Shown: piece by piece, positions 53,992 through 62,572 of the stretch | How positions within the stretch are numbered: the stretch's first letter is position 1 | Layout: the number at the start of each line of letters is the position of its first letter | Assembly (NCBI RefSeq): GCF_001542855.1 | Contig: NZ_LNBY01000012.1 | Location: forward strand, 206,391-270,390 | Length of the DNA: 64,000 nt | Reading direction: 5' to 3' | Source of the DNA: Erythrobacter sp. AP23 | GTDB taxonomy: Bacteria > Pseudomonadota > Alphaproteobacteria > Sphingomonadales > Sphingomonadaceae | Position numbers and translations under genes: made by a program | The notes under the pieces: generated by a model | Told to the model about the DNA's origin: nothing | The model's input: the letters and a program-made list of their open reading frames with translations, nothing else | Database searches by the model: none

Positions 53992-55440
53992 TTATCCAGC
54001 CTGCACGCCTTCGAGCCCCGGCACCATCACCGTGCGGTCGCCGCCGAAATCCTCGCGCACGACAACGAGGCCCTGCCGCTCGAGATGGTCGAGTAGGCGG
54101 CGGATGCGCCCGGGCGAACTGGTGCCGTAGGCCCGCGCCAGTTCGGCCTCGTCGACCTGCGTTTCACCTGCATGGGCAGCCTTGGCGATAACGAGAAAGG
54201 GACCGAGCAGGTCTTCGTCGACCGCATTGGCCAATTCCATAATCCGCGCCTGCAGCGCGTCGTCGAGTTCGGCCAGCCCCGCACCCGCGATCGCGAAACG
54301 ACGGCGAAAGCCGCGCATGTCGGGCATCGGCCCGATCAGTCGTTCGCGCCGGCAGCGGGTGAGGAAGGTCTGGTATTGCGCGCTGGCCGACTGGAAGGCG
54401 ATGCCCTCTTCGCTCGCCAATTCGCCGATGATTTCCCCGATCCGCGTGGCGACGGCGGAGGTGTCGACCGGCTCTGCGGGCGGGCTCACCTGCCGTTCCT
54501 CGGCCCCGGCAATGCTGTCGGCCACTTCCTCTACCCGTGGCGCGGGCGGAGGTGCTGGCGGCGGCGGTGCCTTGGCGACCTCGCTGGCGAGATCGGTAGT
54601 GAGCAGCGCGGCCATGTCCTCGGGCGCGGTATCGGGCAGCGCTATCAGCCCCTCGCTCCGACCCGTGTGACCGGTCTTCACCGAGCCGATCTTGACCGCC
54701 ATCGGCACGCGCGTGATCGCCGGACCGAGCGCGAGGAAATGCCCGCGTTCGAGCTCGCGAATACGCTCCGCCTGCCGCCGCTCCATCCCGAGCAGGTCGG
54801 CGGCGCGGACCATGTCGATATCGAGGAAAGTCCGCCCCATGAGGAAGTTGGAGGCCTCGGCCGCCACGTTCTTGGCGAGTTTCGCCAGCCGCTGGGTGGC
54901 GACGATCCCCGCCAGCCCGCGCTTGCGCCCGCGGCACATCAGGTTGGTCATCGCCGACAGGGTCATGCGCCGGGTGTCCTCGGCCATCTCGCCGGCGGCG
55001 GCGGGCGCGAACATCTGCGCCTCGTCGACCACTACCAGCGCGGGATACCAGTGCTCGCGCGGAGCATCGAACAGCGCGGTGAGAAATTGCGCGGCGCAGC
55101 GGATCTGCTGTTCGACCTCGAGCCCGTCGAGATCGAGCACGACCGAAGCGCGATGTTCGCGGATGCGACGGGCAAGCGCCTCGATCTCGCCCGGTGAATA
55201 GGCCGCTCCGTCGATTACTACATGGCCGAATTCCTCGGCCAGCGAGGGGAAATCGCCTTCCGGGTCGATCACGACCTGCTGGACCATGCCGGCGCTCTCT
55301 TCGAGCAAGCGGCGGATCAGGTGCGATTTGCCGCTCCCCGAATTGCCCTGGACGAGCAGACGGGTGGCGAGGAGTTCCTCGATGTCGAACTCGACCGGCT
55401 TGCCGGAGGATTCGTGGCCGATGGTGATCTGCGCTGTCAC
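53992..55440 (-). CDS. HerA-like (DUF87-type) ATP-binding protein
   Basis: 482 aa. Walker A 'LVQGNSGSGKSHLIRRLLEE' near residues 30-49, 'QQVVIDPEGDFPSLAEEFGH', Walker B 'ALVVVDEAQMFAPAAAGEMA' and the arginine/sensor-like 'VATQRLAKLAKNVAAEASNF' define a HerA/FtsK-clade ATPase. Residues about 290-305 are a Pro/Ala-rich linker, followed by a C-terminal region with a winged-helix-like end ('SPGRIRRLLDHLERQGLVVV'). HerA proteins pump DNA with the nuclease NurA, but no nuclease is adjacent, so the function is open. GTG55440 begins the beta strand of the domain; GTG55470 is the alternative. Confidence 0.8.
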   Translation of the reverse strand: MTAQITIGHESSGKPVEFDIEELLATRLLVQGNSGSGKSHLIRRLLEESAGMVQQVVIDPEGDFPSLAEEFGHVVIDGAAYSPGEIEALARRIREHRASVVLDLDGLEVEQQIRCAAQFLTALFDAPREHWYPALVVVDEAQMFAPAAAGEMAEDTRRMTLSAMTNLMCRGRKRGLAGIVATQRLAKLAKNVAAEASNFLMGRTFLDIDMVRAADLLGMERRQAERIRELERGHFLALGPAITRVPMAVKIGSVKTGHTGRSEGLIALPDTAPEDMAALLTTDLASEVAKAPPPPAPPPAPRVEEVADSIAGAEERQVSPPAEPVDTSAVATRIGEIIGELASEEGIAFQSASAQYQTFLTRCRRERLIGPMPDMRGFRRRFAIAGAGLAELDDALQARIMELANAVDEDLLGPFLVIAKAAHAGETQVDEAELARAYGTSSPGRIRRLLDHLERQGLVVVREDFGGDRTVMVPGLEGVQAG

Positions 55441-55560
55441 TGACCGGCAGTTAGCGAGCCGAATCCGCACGGGGGAACATGCGCGGGCATGGTTTTGCCC
55501 AATCGCGTTGCGTCGCGCCGCCAGCCTCGCTAGGCCGGTTGCAAGAGAGGACGGATTTTA

Positions 55561-57777
55561 ATGACAAAATGGCTGGGGCGCATCGGTTTTGCGCTGCTCG
55601 TAATCGTATTGGTGATATTCGTCGGGCTGGCCACTTGGGAGCCCTTTTTCGCCAAGCGCGATGACGTCGTGCAATCGAGCGACAGCTACACCGCCGAGAT
55701 CATTCGCGACGAGTTCGGCGTGCCCCACATCTATGGCGAGCGCGACCGCGATGTCGCTTACGGTGTCGCCATCGCGCATGCCGAAGACGATTTCAGCACG
55801 CTGCAGGACGTCATCGCCATGGCGCGCGGGCGCTACGGCGCGATTGCCGGGCAGGACGGTGCGGCGATCGACTACGTCTATCACCTGCTCGATGCGCGCG
55901 GCACTGCGGAACGCCACTATCCCGACCTGCCCGACGACACGCGCGCGCTGTTCGAAGCCTATGCGACCGGGCTAAACGATTATGCGGCGCGGCATCCGGG
56001 CGAGCTCAAGCTCGCCAATTTGTTCCCGGTCGACGGCGAGGATGTCGCCGCCGGTTTCGCGCTGCGGCAACCGTTCTTCTTCGGGCTCAACGGCGTCATC
56101 GAGCCATTGGTGAGCGGTGCCGAGCTGCGGCGCGAGTTCGGTCGGGACATTCCCGGCTACCCGCGCGAAGGCACGGCGGACACTGCCTTGCGCCCAGTCG
56201 GCGAGGACAAGGAAGACAGCCTTTCCCTATCCCCCTTCGGCCCCGATAGTGCGCACAACGGCTCCAACGCCTTCGCCGTGACTCCCGAACGCTCAGGCGG
56301 GCCGACCACGCTGATCTCCAACAGCCATCAGCCGCTACGCGGGGGCGTCGCCTGGTACGAATTCAGTGTGGAGAGCGAAGAGGGCTGGCACTTCACCGGC
56401 GCCAATTTCCCCGGGTCGCCCTTCCCCTTCCTCGGCCACAACCGGACGCTCGGCTGGACCAACACCGTCAACACGCCCGACATGGTCGATATCTACCGGC
56501 TCGAACTCGACGAGAGCGGCCAGCGCTACCGCTTCGACGGCGAATGGCGCGATCTCGAAACCCGCACGGTCACCCTGCCCGTCCGTATCGGTCCGGTGGT
56601 CCTGCCGATCCGCCGCGACATCCACCGCAGCGTGCACGGGCCGGTCATCAAGAACGGCAAGGGCGCCTTCGCCTTCCGCTATGGGGGGATCGACAATCTC
56701 GGCCAGCTCGATGCCTATTACCGGCTCAACAAGGCGACCGATCTCGCCGAGTGGGAGGCGATCCTGGCACGGATGGACATTCCCTCGACCAATTTCATCT
56801 ATGCGGATGCCGAAGGGAATATCGCCTATGTCTACAATGCCGCGATCCCCGACCGGCCGGAAGGACCGAACTGGCGCGGTGTGCTCGACGGGTCGGATCC
56901 GTCGCTGCTGTGGGACGGCCCGGTCGAATACGAGGAACTGCCGCGCTATGTGAATCCGGCCAGCGGCTGGCTCTACAATGCCAACAACACGCCGTTCACC
57001 GCTGCCGGTGATGGCAGCGATCTGGCGCCCGAGGATTTCGCGCCCGAGCTGGGTGTGGAGCTCAAGCAGACCAACCGTTCGCGCATGGCATGGAAGCTCC
57101 TGAGCGAGGCGGGTGAGCTCGATCGCGCGGCGCTCAAGAAGATCAAATATGACACGACCTACACGCGGGCAGGATATATTGCCGACCTGTGGAACGAGTT
57201 CGCCGGTCTCGATCTTTCGGACAGGCCCGACCTCGCGCCTGCCCGTGATCTGCTGCTCGGCTGGGATTTCACTGCCGACAGCGTCGGCCCTGCGGACAGC
57301 CTCGCCCTGCTGACCATCCGCGAATTCATGTCCTGCCGCTACCAGAACAAGGCCTGTCCCGACGTGCTGGACGAGCTGGAAAGCGCCGTCGAGCATCTGA
57401 CTACGCATTTCGGACGGATCGATCCGCCGATGAGCGAGCTGCTACGCCTGCGCCAGGGCGACATCGATCTCCCGCTGGACGGCGGTTCGGACACGCTGCG
57501 CGCTTCGACCCTGTGGAACGTCGACGAGGACGGCCGCCTGTCGCTCAAGCATGGCGACAGCTTCATCCAGTGGGTCGAATGGATGCCGGGCGAGCGGGTG
57601 TCCTCGCGCTCGATCCAGCCCTTCGGATCGGCCACCACGCGGCCCGATTCCCCGCATTACGCCGATCAGGCTGCGCTGTTCGTCCAGCACCGCTTGAAGC
57701 CGGTGCATTTCTGGCGCGAGGACGTGCTTGCCAATGCCCAGCGCCGCTATACGGTCACCAACCGGCCCGCGCGCTAA
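55561..57777 (+). CDS. Penicillin acylase family amidase
   Basis: 738 aa Ntn-hydrolase. An uncleaved or cleaved N-terminal membrane segment ('FALLVIVLVIFVGLATWEPF') sends it to the periplasm. After the alpha chain ('IIRDEFGVPHIYGERDRDVA') and a spacer, autocleavage should occur before Ser235 in 'AHNGSNAFAVTPERS', which then is the N-terminal nucleophile of the beta chain. 'TLISNSHQPLRGGVAWYEFS' and 'PFLGHNRTLGWTNTVN' are conserved in the family. Substrates may be N-acyl amides such as acyl-homoserine lactones or acylated peptides; not decidable here. The M16 gene follows after 13 bp. Confidence 0.88.
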   Translation: MTKWLGRIGFALLVIVLVIFVGLATWEPFFAKRDDVVQSSDSYTAEIIRDEFGVPHIYGERDRDVAYGVAIAHAEDDFSTLQDVIAMARGRYGAIAGQDGAAIDYVYHLLDARGTAERHYPDLPDDTRALFEAYATGLNDYAARHPGELKLANLFPVDGEDVAAGFALRQPFFFGLNGVIEPLVSGAELRREFGRDIPGYPREGTADTALRPVGEDKEDSLSLSPFGPDSAHNGSNAFAVTPERSGGPTTLISNSHQPLRGGVAWYEFSVESEEGWHFTGANFPGSPFPFLGHNRTLGWTNTVNTPDMVDIYRLELDESGQRYRFDGEWRDLETRTVTLPVRIGPVVLPIRRDIHRSVHGPVIKNGKGAFAFRYGGIDNLGQLDAYYRLNKATDLAEWEAILARMDIPSTNFIYADAEGNIAYVYNAAIPDRPEGPNWRGVLDGSDPSLLWDGPVEYEELPRYVNPASGWLYNANNTPFTAAGDGSDLAPEDFAPELGVELKQTNRSRMAWKLLSEAGELDRAALKKIKYDTTYTRAGYIADLWNEFAGLDLSDRPDLAPARDLLLGWDFTADSVGPADSLALLTIREFMSCRYQNKACPDVLDELESAVEHLTTHFGRIDPPMSELLRLRQGDIDLPLDGGSDTLRASTLWNVDEDGRLSLKHGDSFIQWVEWMPGERVSSRSIQPFGSATTRPDSPHYADQAALFVQHRLKPVHFWREDVLANAQRRYTVTNRPAR

Positions 57778-57790
57778 CACGGAGTTTTCG

Positions 57791-60658
57791 ATGCGTCGCA
57801 TTTTGATGAGCGGCATTGCCGCGGTTGCCCTGGCGGGATTCGCCTCCGCAAACCCTGCAATCCTTGCCGCGCAGGAGGTGGCCGAACCCGCGCCGCTCGC
57901 CGAATTGGTCGAGAAGGTCGATATTCCCTACGAGCAGTTCACGCTCGACAATGGGCTTACAGTCCTTGTCCATACCGACCGCAAGGCGCCCATCGTCGGG
58001 GTGACCACCTATTACCGCGTCGGCTCCAAGCACGAACCGCGCGGACGTACGGGTTTCGCGCACCTGTTCGAACACCTGATGTTCGGCGGCAGCGAGAACG
58101 TCGAAAACTTCGATATCCCGCTGGAGGCGGCCGGTTCGACGACCACGAATGGTTCGACCAGCTTCGACCGCACCAATTACGTCCAGACCGTTCCCACCGG
58201 CGCGCTCGATCTCGCGCTGATGATGGAAAGCGACCGCATGGGCTATCTGCTCGGCGCGATCAGCCAGGAGAAGCTCGATAAGCAGCGCGGCGTGGTGCAG
58301 AATGAAAAGCGCCAGGGCGACAACCAGCCCTATGGCCTGACCTTCTACGCCATTCTCGAGGGGCTTTTCCCCGTCGGCCACCCCTATCGCCATTCGACCA
58401 TCGGTTCGATGGCCGATCTCGATGCCGCCAGCCTGACCGACGTGCGCAACTGGTTCATCGACAATTACGCGCCCAACAACGTCATCCTGTCGCTGACCGG
58501 TGATATCGACGCCGAAACCGCCCGTCCCATGGTCGAGCGCTGGTTCGGCGCGATACCCTCCGGCCCCGAGGTACCCGAGGTCGAGGCCGAGCCGACCACG
58601 CTCGCTGCCGAGAAGTCGCGCGTTATGGTCGATCAGGTGCCGCAGGCGCGGATCTATCGCGTGTGGACCGGCCCGGCGCTAACGCATCCGGACGCCGAGC
58701 CGCTGCGGCTGGGCATGAGCGTGCTCGGCGGGCTTGCCAGTTCGCGGCTCGACAATGTCCTCGTCCGCGACGAACAGCTGGCAACCGGCGTTGCCGCCTA
58801 CAGCTACCAGTCCGAACAGGTCGCGATCCTCGCCGCGCAGATGGATGTGAAGCCCGGTGTCGACCAGGCGGTTGCCGAAGCGCGGCTCGACGAAGTGATC
58901 GCCGAGATGATCGCCAACGGCCCCGATGCCGACGAGCTGGCACGCGCCGCGACCAGCCTGGTCTCGAGCGAGATCGATGCGCTCGAGCGCGTAGGCGGTT
59001 TCGGCGGCAAGGGTTCGACGCTCGCCGAGGGGCTGCTCTACACGGGCGATCCGGCAGTCTACAAAACCCAGCTCGCGACCATCGCCGCCACCACGCCAGC
59101 ACGCGTGACCGAAGCCATGCAGCGCTGGATGACGCGTCCGGTCTATCGCCTGGCTATCGTGCCCGGCGAGCGCACGGAGAGCGGCGCGACCATGGGCGGC
59201 TGGGGCGACGAGGCGACCACGCCCGCCCCCGAGCCCGATGCCAAGGAACCGATCGAAATCACCCGCACCGGCCCGCCGCGCGAACTGCCCACGCCCGAGC
59301 CGGTCGGCCCGCTGACCTTCCCCGAAGTCGAGCGCGCCGAGCTGGGCAATGGCATCGAAGTCGTGCTCGCCCGGCGTACGGCGGTGCCCAAGGCGGTCAT
59401 CAGCATGCAGTTCGACGCCGGCTATGCCGCAGATGGCGCGGCGCGGGCCGGTACCCAGTCGCTGATGATGGACCTGCTCGAAGAAGGCACCGAGACGCGC
59501 AGCGCGGTCGCAATCGCCGAAGAACAGGAACGCCTCGGAGCATCGATTTCGACCGGCAGCTCACTCGACACCAGCTCGGTCACGATGAACGCGCTCACCG
59601 CCAACCTTGCGCCTTCGCTGGCGCTGATGGCCGATATCGTGCGCAATCCGGCCTTTGCCGACAACGAAGTCCAGCGCGTGCGCGACCAGCGGCTTGCGGC
59701 GATCGCACAACAGCTTTCCTCGCCCGGCGGGCTTGCCAGCCGGACGCTGCGCCCGCTCGTCTTCGGCGAGAACCATCCTTACGGCTCGGTCGGTGGGCTG
59801 GGCACGGTGCCGGTGGTCGAGGCGATCGGTCCCGACACGCTCGCGCGCGAACACGATCGCTGGATCAGGCCCGAAAATGCCGCGATCTACGTGGTCGGCG
59901 ATGTCACCATGGACAAGCTCAAGCCGCTGCTCGAAGCCAGCTTCGGCGACTGGCAGGGCACCGGCGAGCCCGCACCCGCCAAGACGCTCGACACGGCCAC
60001 ACCACCCGCCGAGACGCGGCTGGTCGTGATCGATCGCCCCAATTCGCCGCAATCGGTGATCTACGCCGGGCGCATTCTTCCGCTGACGGGACCGACTCCG
60101 GGTCTCGAAGCGCTCGACCTTGCCAACGAGGTGCTCGGCAACGGCTTCCTCAGCCGCCTGAACATGATCATCCGCGAGGAAAAGGGCTGGAGCTACGGCG
60201 CGCGCAGCGGGATCGATTCCCCCGACGGCCCGCGCCTGTTCACCGTCAGCACCGCCGTCCAGTCCGACCGCACGGCGGATTCGGTCGAGTTGATCCTTCA
60301 GACCGCCCGCGAGTTCGCCGAAGGCTCTCGCAGCGTCGACGCAACCGAGTTCAACCGCGTCACCGACGGCAATATTCGCGGCCTGCCCAACCGGTTCGAA
60401 ACCAATCGCCAGGTGCTGGGCGCGATTGCCGAGAACGACGATCTCGGCCGGCCCGACGATTACTACGTCACCCTGCCCGAAACCTATCGCGCGATCGATG
60501 CGGCCGCGATCGATGCCGCGGCGCGCGATTATCTCGGTCCCGAGAACCTCACGATCGTCGTGGTGGGCGACCGCAGGGAAATCGACGCACAACTCGAACG
60601 GCTCGACTTGCCGACTACCTACCTCGATGTTGACACCGGTGTCAGTAACGCCGATTGA
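57791..60658 (+). CDS. Exported M16 (insulinase-type) metalloprotease
   Basis: 955 aa, made of two fused M16 halves. Signal peptide to about residue 28. The N-terminal half has the zinc site H-x-x-E-H ('GFAHLFEHLMFGGSENV', His91, Glu94, His95) and the downstream Glu region 'QRGVVQNEKRQGDNQP'. The second half ('VERAELGNGIEVVLARRTAV', 'LMMDLLEEGTETRSAVAIAE') lacks the motif, as is usual for the inactive partner. It degrades peptides in the periplasm or at the outer membrane. ATG57791 starts the signal; the gene is cotranscribed with the penicillin-acylase gene. Confidence 0.92.
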   Translation: MRRILMSGIAAVALAGFASANPAILAAQEVAEPAPLAELVEKVDIPYEQFTLDNGLTVLVHTDRKAPIVGVTTYYRVGSKHEPRGRTGFAHLFEHLMFGGSENVENFDIPLEAAGSTTTNGSTSFDRTNYVQTVPTGALDLALMMESDRMGYLLGAISQEKLDKQRGVVQNEKRQGDNQPYGLTFYAILEGLFPVGHPYRHSTIGSMADLDAASLTDVRNWFIDNYAPNNVILSLTGDIDAETARPMVERWFGAIPSGPEVPEVEAEPTTLAAEKSRVMVDQVPQARIYRVWTGPALTHPDAEPLRLGMSVLGGLASSRLDNVLVRDEQLATGVAAYSYQSEQVAILAAQMDVKPGVDQAVAEARLDEVIAEMIANGPDADELARAATSLVSSEIDALERVGGFGGKGSTLAEGLLYTGDPAVYKTQLATIAATTPARVTEAMQRWMTRPVYRLAIVPGERTESGATMGGWGDEATTPAPEPDAKEPIEITRTGPPRELPTPEPVGPLTFPEVERAELGNGIEVVLARRTAVPKAVISMQFDAGYAADGAARAGTQSLMMDLLEEGTETRSAVAIAEEQERLGASISTGSSLDTSSVTMNALTANLAPSLALMADIVRNPAFADNEVQRVRDQRLAAIAQQLSSPGGLASRTLRPLVFGENHPYGSVGGLGTVPVVEAIGPDTLAREHDRWIRPENAAIYVVGDVTMDKLKPLLEASFGDWQGTGEPAPAKTLDTATPPAETRLVVIDRPNSPQSVIYAGRILPLTGPTPGLEALDLANEVLGNGFLSRLNMIIREEKGWSYGARSGIDSPDGPRLFTVSTAVQSDRTADSVELILQTAREFAEGSRSVDATEFNRVTDGNIRGLPNRFETNRQVLGAIAENDDLGRPDDYYVTLPETYRAIDAAAIDAAARDYLGPENLTIVVVGDRREIDAQLERLDLPTTYLDVDTGVSNAD

Positions 60659-60697
60659 AACACCAACTCAAACCCTCAAGCGAAGAGAGGAATTCCC

Positions 60698-61006
60698 ATG
60701 TCCGTAGCAGGTACTTATGACACCGTCGTCAAGAGCCCGATGGGCGACCAGAAGGGCACGCTGACCGTCGTGCCGAGCGACGATGGCAACAGCTTCACCG
60801 GCTCGATGGCCGGCGGCATGGGCTCGATGGACATCACCGACGGCACCATCGAAGGCGGCGACACGCTCAAGTGGAAGATGGACATGACCGTGCCCATGCC
60901 GATGACGCTCAACTGCACCGCCACCGTCAATGGCGACCAGATGACCGGCACCGTCAACGCCGGCGCTTTCGGCGACATGCCGCTGACCGGCGAGCGCCAG
61001 GGCTGA
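60698..61006 (+). CDS. Small Met/Gly/Thr-rich protein of unknown function
   Basis: 102 aa, no signal peptide. Composition is rich in Gly, Thr and Met ('GSMAGGMGSMDITDG', 'KWKMDMTVPMPMTLNCTATV'). The pattern G-T-Y-D-T-V-V-K-S-P-M-G-x-x-K-G-T-L-T-V at the start and the even beta-strand spacing suggest a small beta-barrel or sandwich. Similar short proteins occur in sphingomonads with no assigned function. ATG60698 has GAGAGGAA about 8 nt upstream, a strong SD. It follows the M16 gene by 39 bp and is closed by a strong hairpin (61025-61063), so it may be the last gene of that operon. Confidence 0.8.
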   Translation: MSVAGTYDTVVKSPMGDQKGTLTVVPSDDGNSFTGSMAGGMGSMDITDGTIEGGDTLKWKMDMTVPMPMTLNCTATVNGDQMTGTVNAGAFGDMPLTGERQG

Positions 61007-61024
61007 TCGGCCAACCCGATTTCG

Positions 61025-61063
61025 CGAAGGGCGTCGGAGCTTCTACGGCTCCGGCGCCCTTCG
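61025..61063 (+). terminator. Rho-independent terminator after the small protein
   Basis: A 16-bp stem (61025-61040 with 61048-61063, one G-T wobble) and a 7-nt loop, followed by TTTATCC. It closes the acylase-M16-small protein unit. Confidence 0.8.
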
Positions 61064-61162
61064 TTTATCCGCCCCATACGGCGGCACGCCATTCACCATG
61101 GTGGCCGGAATGGCGCTCCGGACGGAACCGAGACGCTGTTCCGGGTTTGTCCAGGTAGCTCC

Positions 61163-62488
61163 ATGGACGAAACCGATCCCCCCAAAGCCCGTCACCGCCC
61201 GGTGCCCAGCACGCGTACGGCACGGCTGGGTGCGTTCGGGCGGCTGGCAGGCGGCGTCGCCGGAGGTATCCTCGGCGAGGGCGCACGGCGGCTGGCTCGC
61301 GGCGAAAGGCCGCGAATGCGCGACCTGCTGCTGACACCCGGAAACGTGGGCCGCGTGACCGAGCGCCTCTCGCACCTGCGCGGCGCGGCAATGAAGATAG
61401 GCCAGATGATCTCGATGGATGCGGGCGAACTGCTGCCGCCCGAGCTCTCGGCCATCCTCGCGCAACTGCGCTCGCAGGCGCATCGCATGCCGCCGCAGCA
61501 ATTGCGCAAGGTGCTCGACGCCGAATGGGGCCCCGACTGGCGGACGCGCTTCCAGCGCTTCAACGCCACGCCAATCGCTGCCGCATCGATCGGGCAGGTC
61601 CACCGCGCCACCCTGCCCGACGGGCGCGAACTGGCGATCAAGGTGCAATATCCGGGCGTGCGCGAAAGCATCGATTCCGATGTCGACAATGTCGCCACGC
61701 TGCTGCGCGTGTCGGGCGCGCTGCCGCGCGAGCTCGACCTCGCGCCGCTGCTCGAGGAAGCCAAGCGGCAATTGCACGAAGAGGCCGATTACGAGCGCGA
61801 GGCGGCGCAGATGACGCGCTATGCCGACCTGCTTGAGGGCGAAGCCGATTACCTGGTGCCGCGCCCGCATGCCGACCTGACCACAGCGCGCGTGCTGGCG
61901 ATGGATTTCGTCGAGGGCCGCCCGATAGAGGCACTTGCCGACGCACCGCAGGACCAGCGCGATACGGCCATGCGCGACCTGATGGTGCTGGTGTTGCGGG
62001 AAATGTTCGAATTCGGCGTGATGCAGACCGATCCCAACTTCGCCAATTACCGCTTCCAGCCCGAGGAGCGCAGGCTGGTGTTGCTCGATTTCGGCGCCAC
62101 GCGCGATGTCGATCCGGCCACGGCCGAAGGCTATCGCAGCCTGCTGGCGACCGGGCTTGCCGAGGATCACGACGCGGTGCGCGAGGCGGCGGTGGAATCG
62201 GGTTTCCTCGGCGCTGCGGCGGTCGAGCGGCATCGCGCACTGGTCGAGAGGATGATCGATATCGTCGTGACCGAGATGAACCGCCCCGGCCCGTTCGATT
62301 TCGGCGATCGCGGCTTCGTCGAGATTCTGCGCCAACAGGGCCTGGAAATGGCCGCCGACCGGACCACCTGGCATATCCCGCCGATCGATACCCTGTTCGT
62401 CCAGCGCAAGATCAGCGGCACCGCTTTGCTTGCCGCGCGGTTGAAAGCCCGCGTCGACGTGCGCGCGCTGGTCCGGCCCTATCTCTGA
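61163..62488 (+). CDS. ABC1/AarF family atypical kinase (COQ8-like)
   Basis: 441 aa UbiB-superfamily protein. Hallmarks: K-x-G-Q motif in 'RGAAMKIGQMISMDAGELLP', Ala-rich loop 'PIAAASIGQVHRATLPDG', ATP-site Lys in 'ELAIKVQYPGVRESID', catalytic-loop 'FGVMQTDPNFANYRFQ' and metal-binding 'LVLLDFGATRDVDP'. 'MQTDPNxxN' is the form found in the eukaryotic COQ8/ADCK3 branch, while UbiB has H-x-D-x-H-P-G-N. The family supports ubiquinone biosynthesis through ATPase activity. There is no C-terminal membrane helix pair as in E. coli UbiB. ATG61163 follows AGGTAG. Convergent to the S46 gene. Confidence 0.88.
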   Translation: MDETDPPKARHRPVPSTRTARLGAFGRLAGGVAGGILGEGARRLARGERPRMRDLLLTPGNVGRVTERLSHLRGAAMKIGQMISMDAGELLPPELSAILAQLRSQAHRMPPQQLRKVLDAEWGPDWRTRFQRFNATPIAAASIGQVHRATLPDGRELAIKVQYPGVRESIDSDVDNVATLLRVSGALPRELDLAPLLEEAKRQLHEEADYEREAAQMTRYADLLEGEADYLVPRPHADLTTARVLAMDFVEGRPIEALADAPQDQRDTAMRDLMVLVLREMFEFGVMQTDPNFANYRFQPEERRLVLLDFGATRDVDPATAEGYRSLLATGLAEDHDAVREAAVESGFLGAAAVERHRALVERMIDIVVTEMNRPGPFDFGDRGFVEILRQQGLEMAADRTTWHIPPIDTLFVQRKISGTALLAARLKARVDVRALVRPYL

Positions 62489-62522
62489 CGCGGAACCGGC
62501 CCGAGCCGATGCCGAACGAAAA

Positions 62523-62548
62523 GGGCCGCCGGATCGCTCCGGCGGCCC
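62523..62548 (-). terminator. Terminator of the S46 peptidase gene
   Basis: A perfect 11-bp stem (62523-62533 with 62538-62548) with loop TCGC. On the minus strand it is followed by TTTTCGTTC, so it serves the S46 gene; the plus-strand side has no T-run, though it lies 35 bp after the convergent kinase gene. Confidence 0.8.
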
Positions 62549-62572
62549 CTCGTCATTCGTGCAGAGCAGGGC

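Noticed and set aside
61043..62374. 443-codon minus-strand frame across the kinase gene
   Set aside because: The plus-strand ABC1 kinase has all its catalytic motifs; the opposite frame crosses the terminator at 61025-61063 and has no domain.
61163..62488. Inactivated kinase because the H-P-G-N motif of UbiB is absent
   Set aside because: The 'MQTDPNxxN' form is the normal motif of the COQ8/ADCK3 branch, so it is not degeneration.
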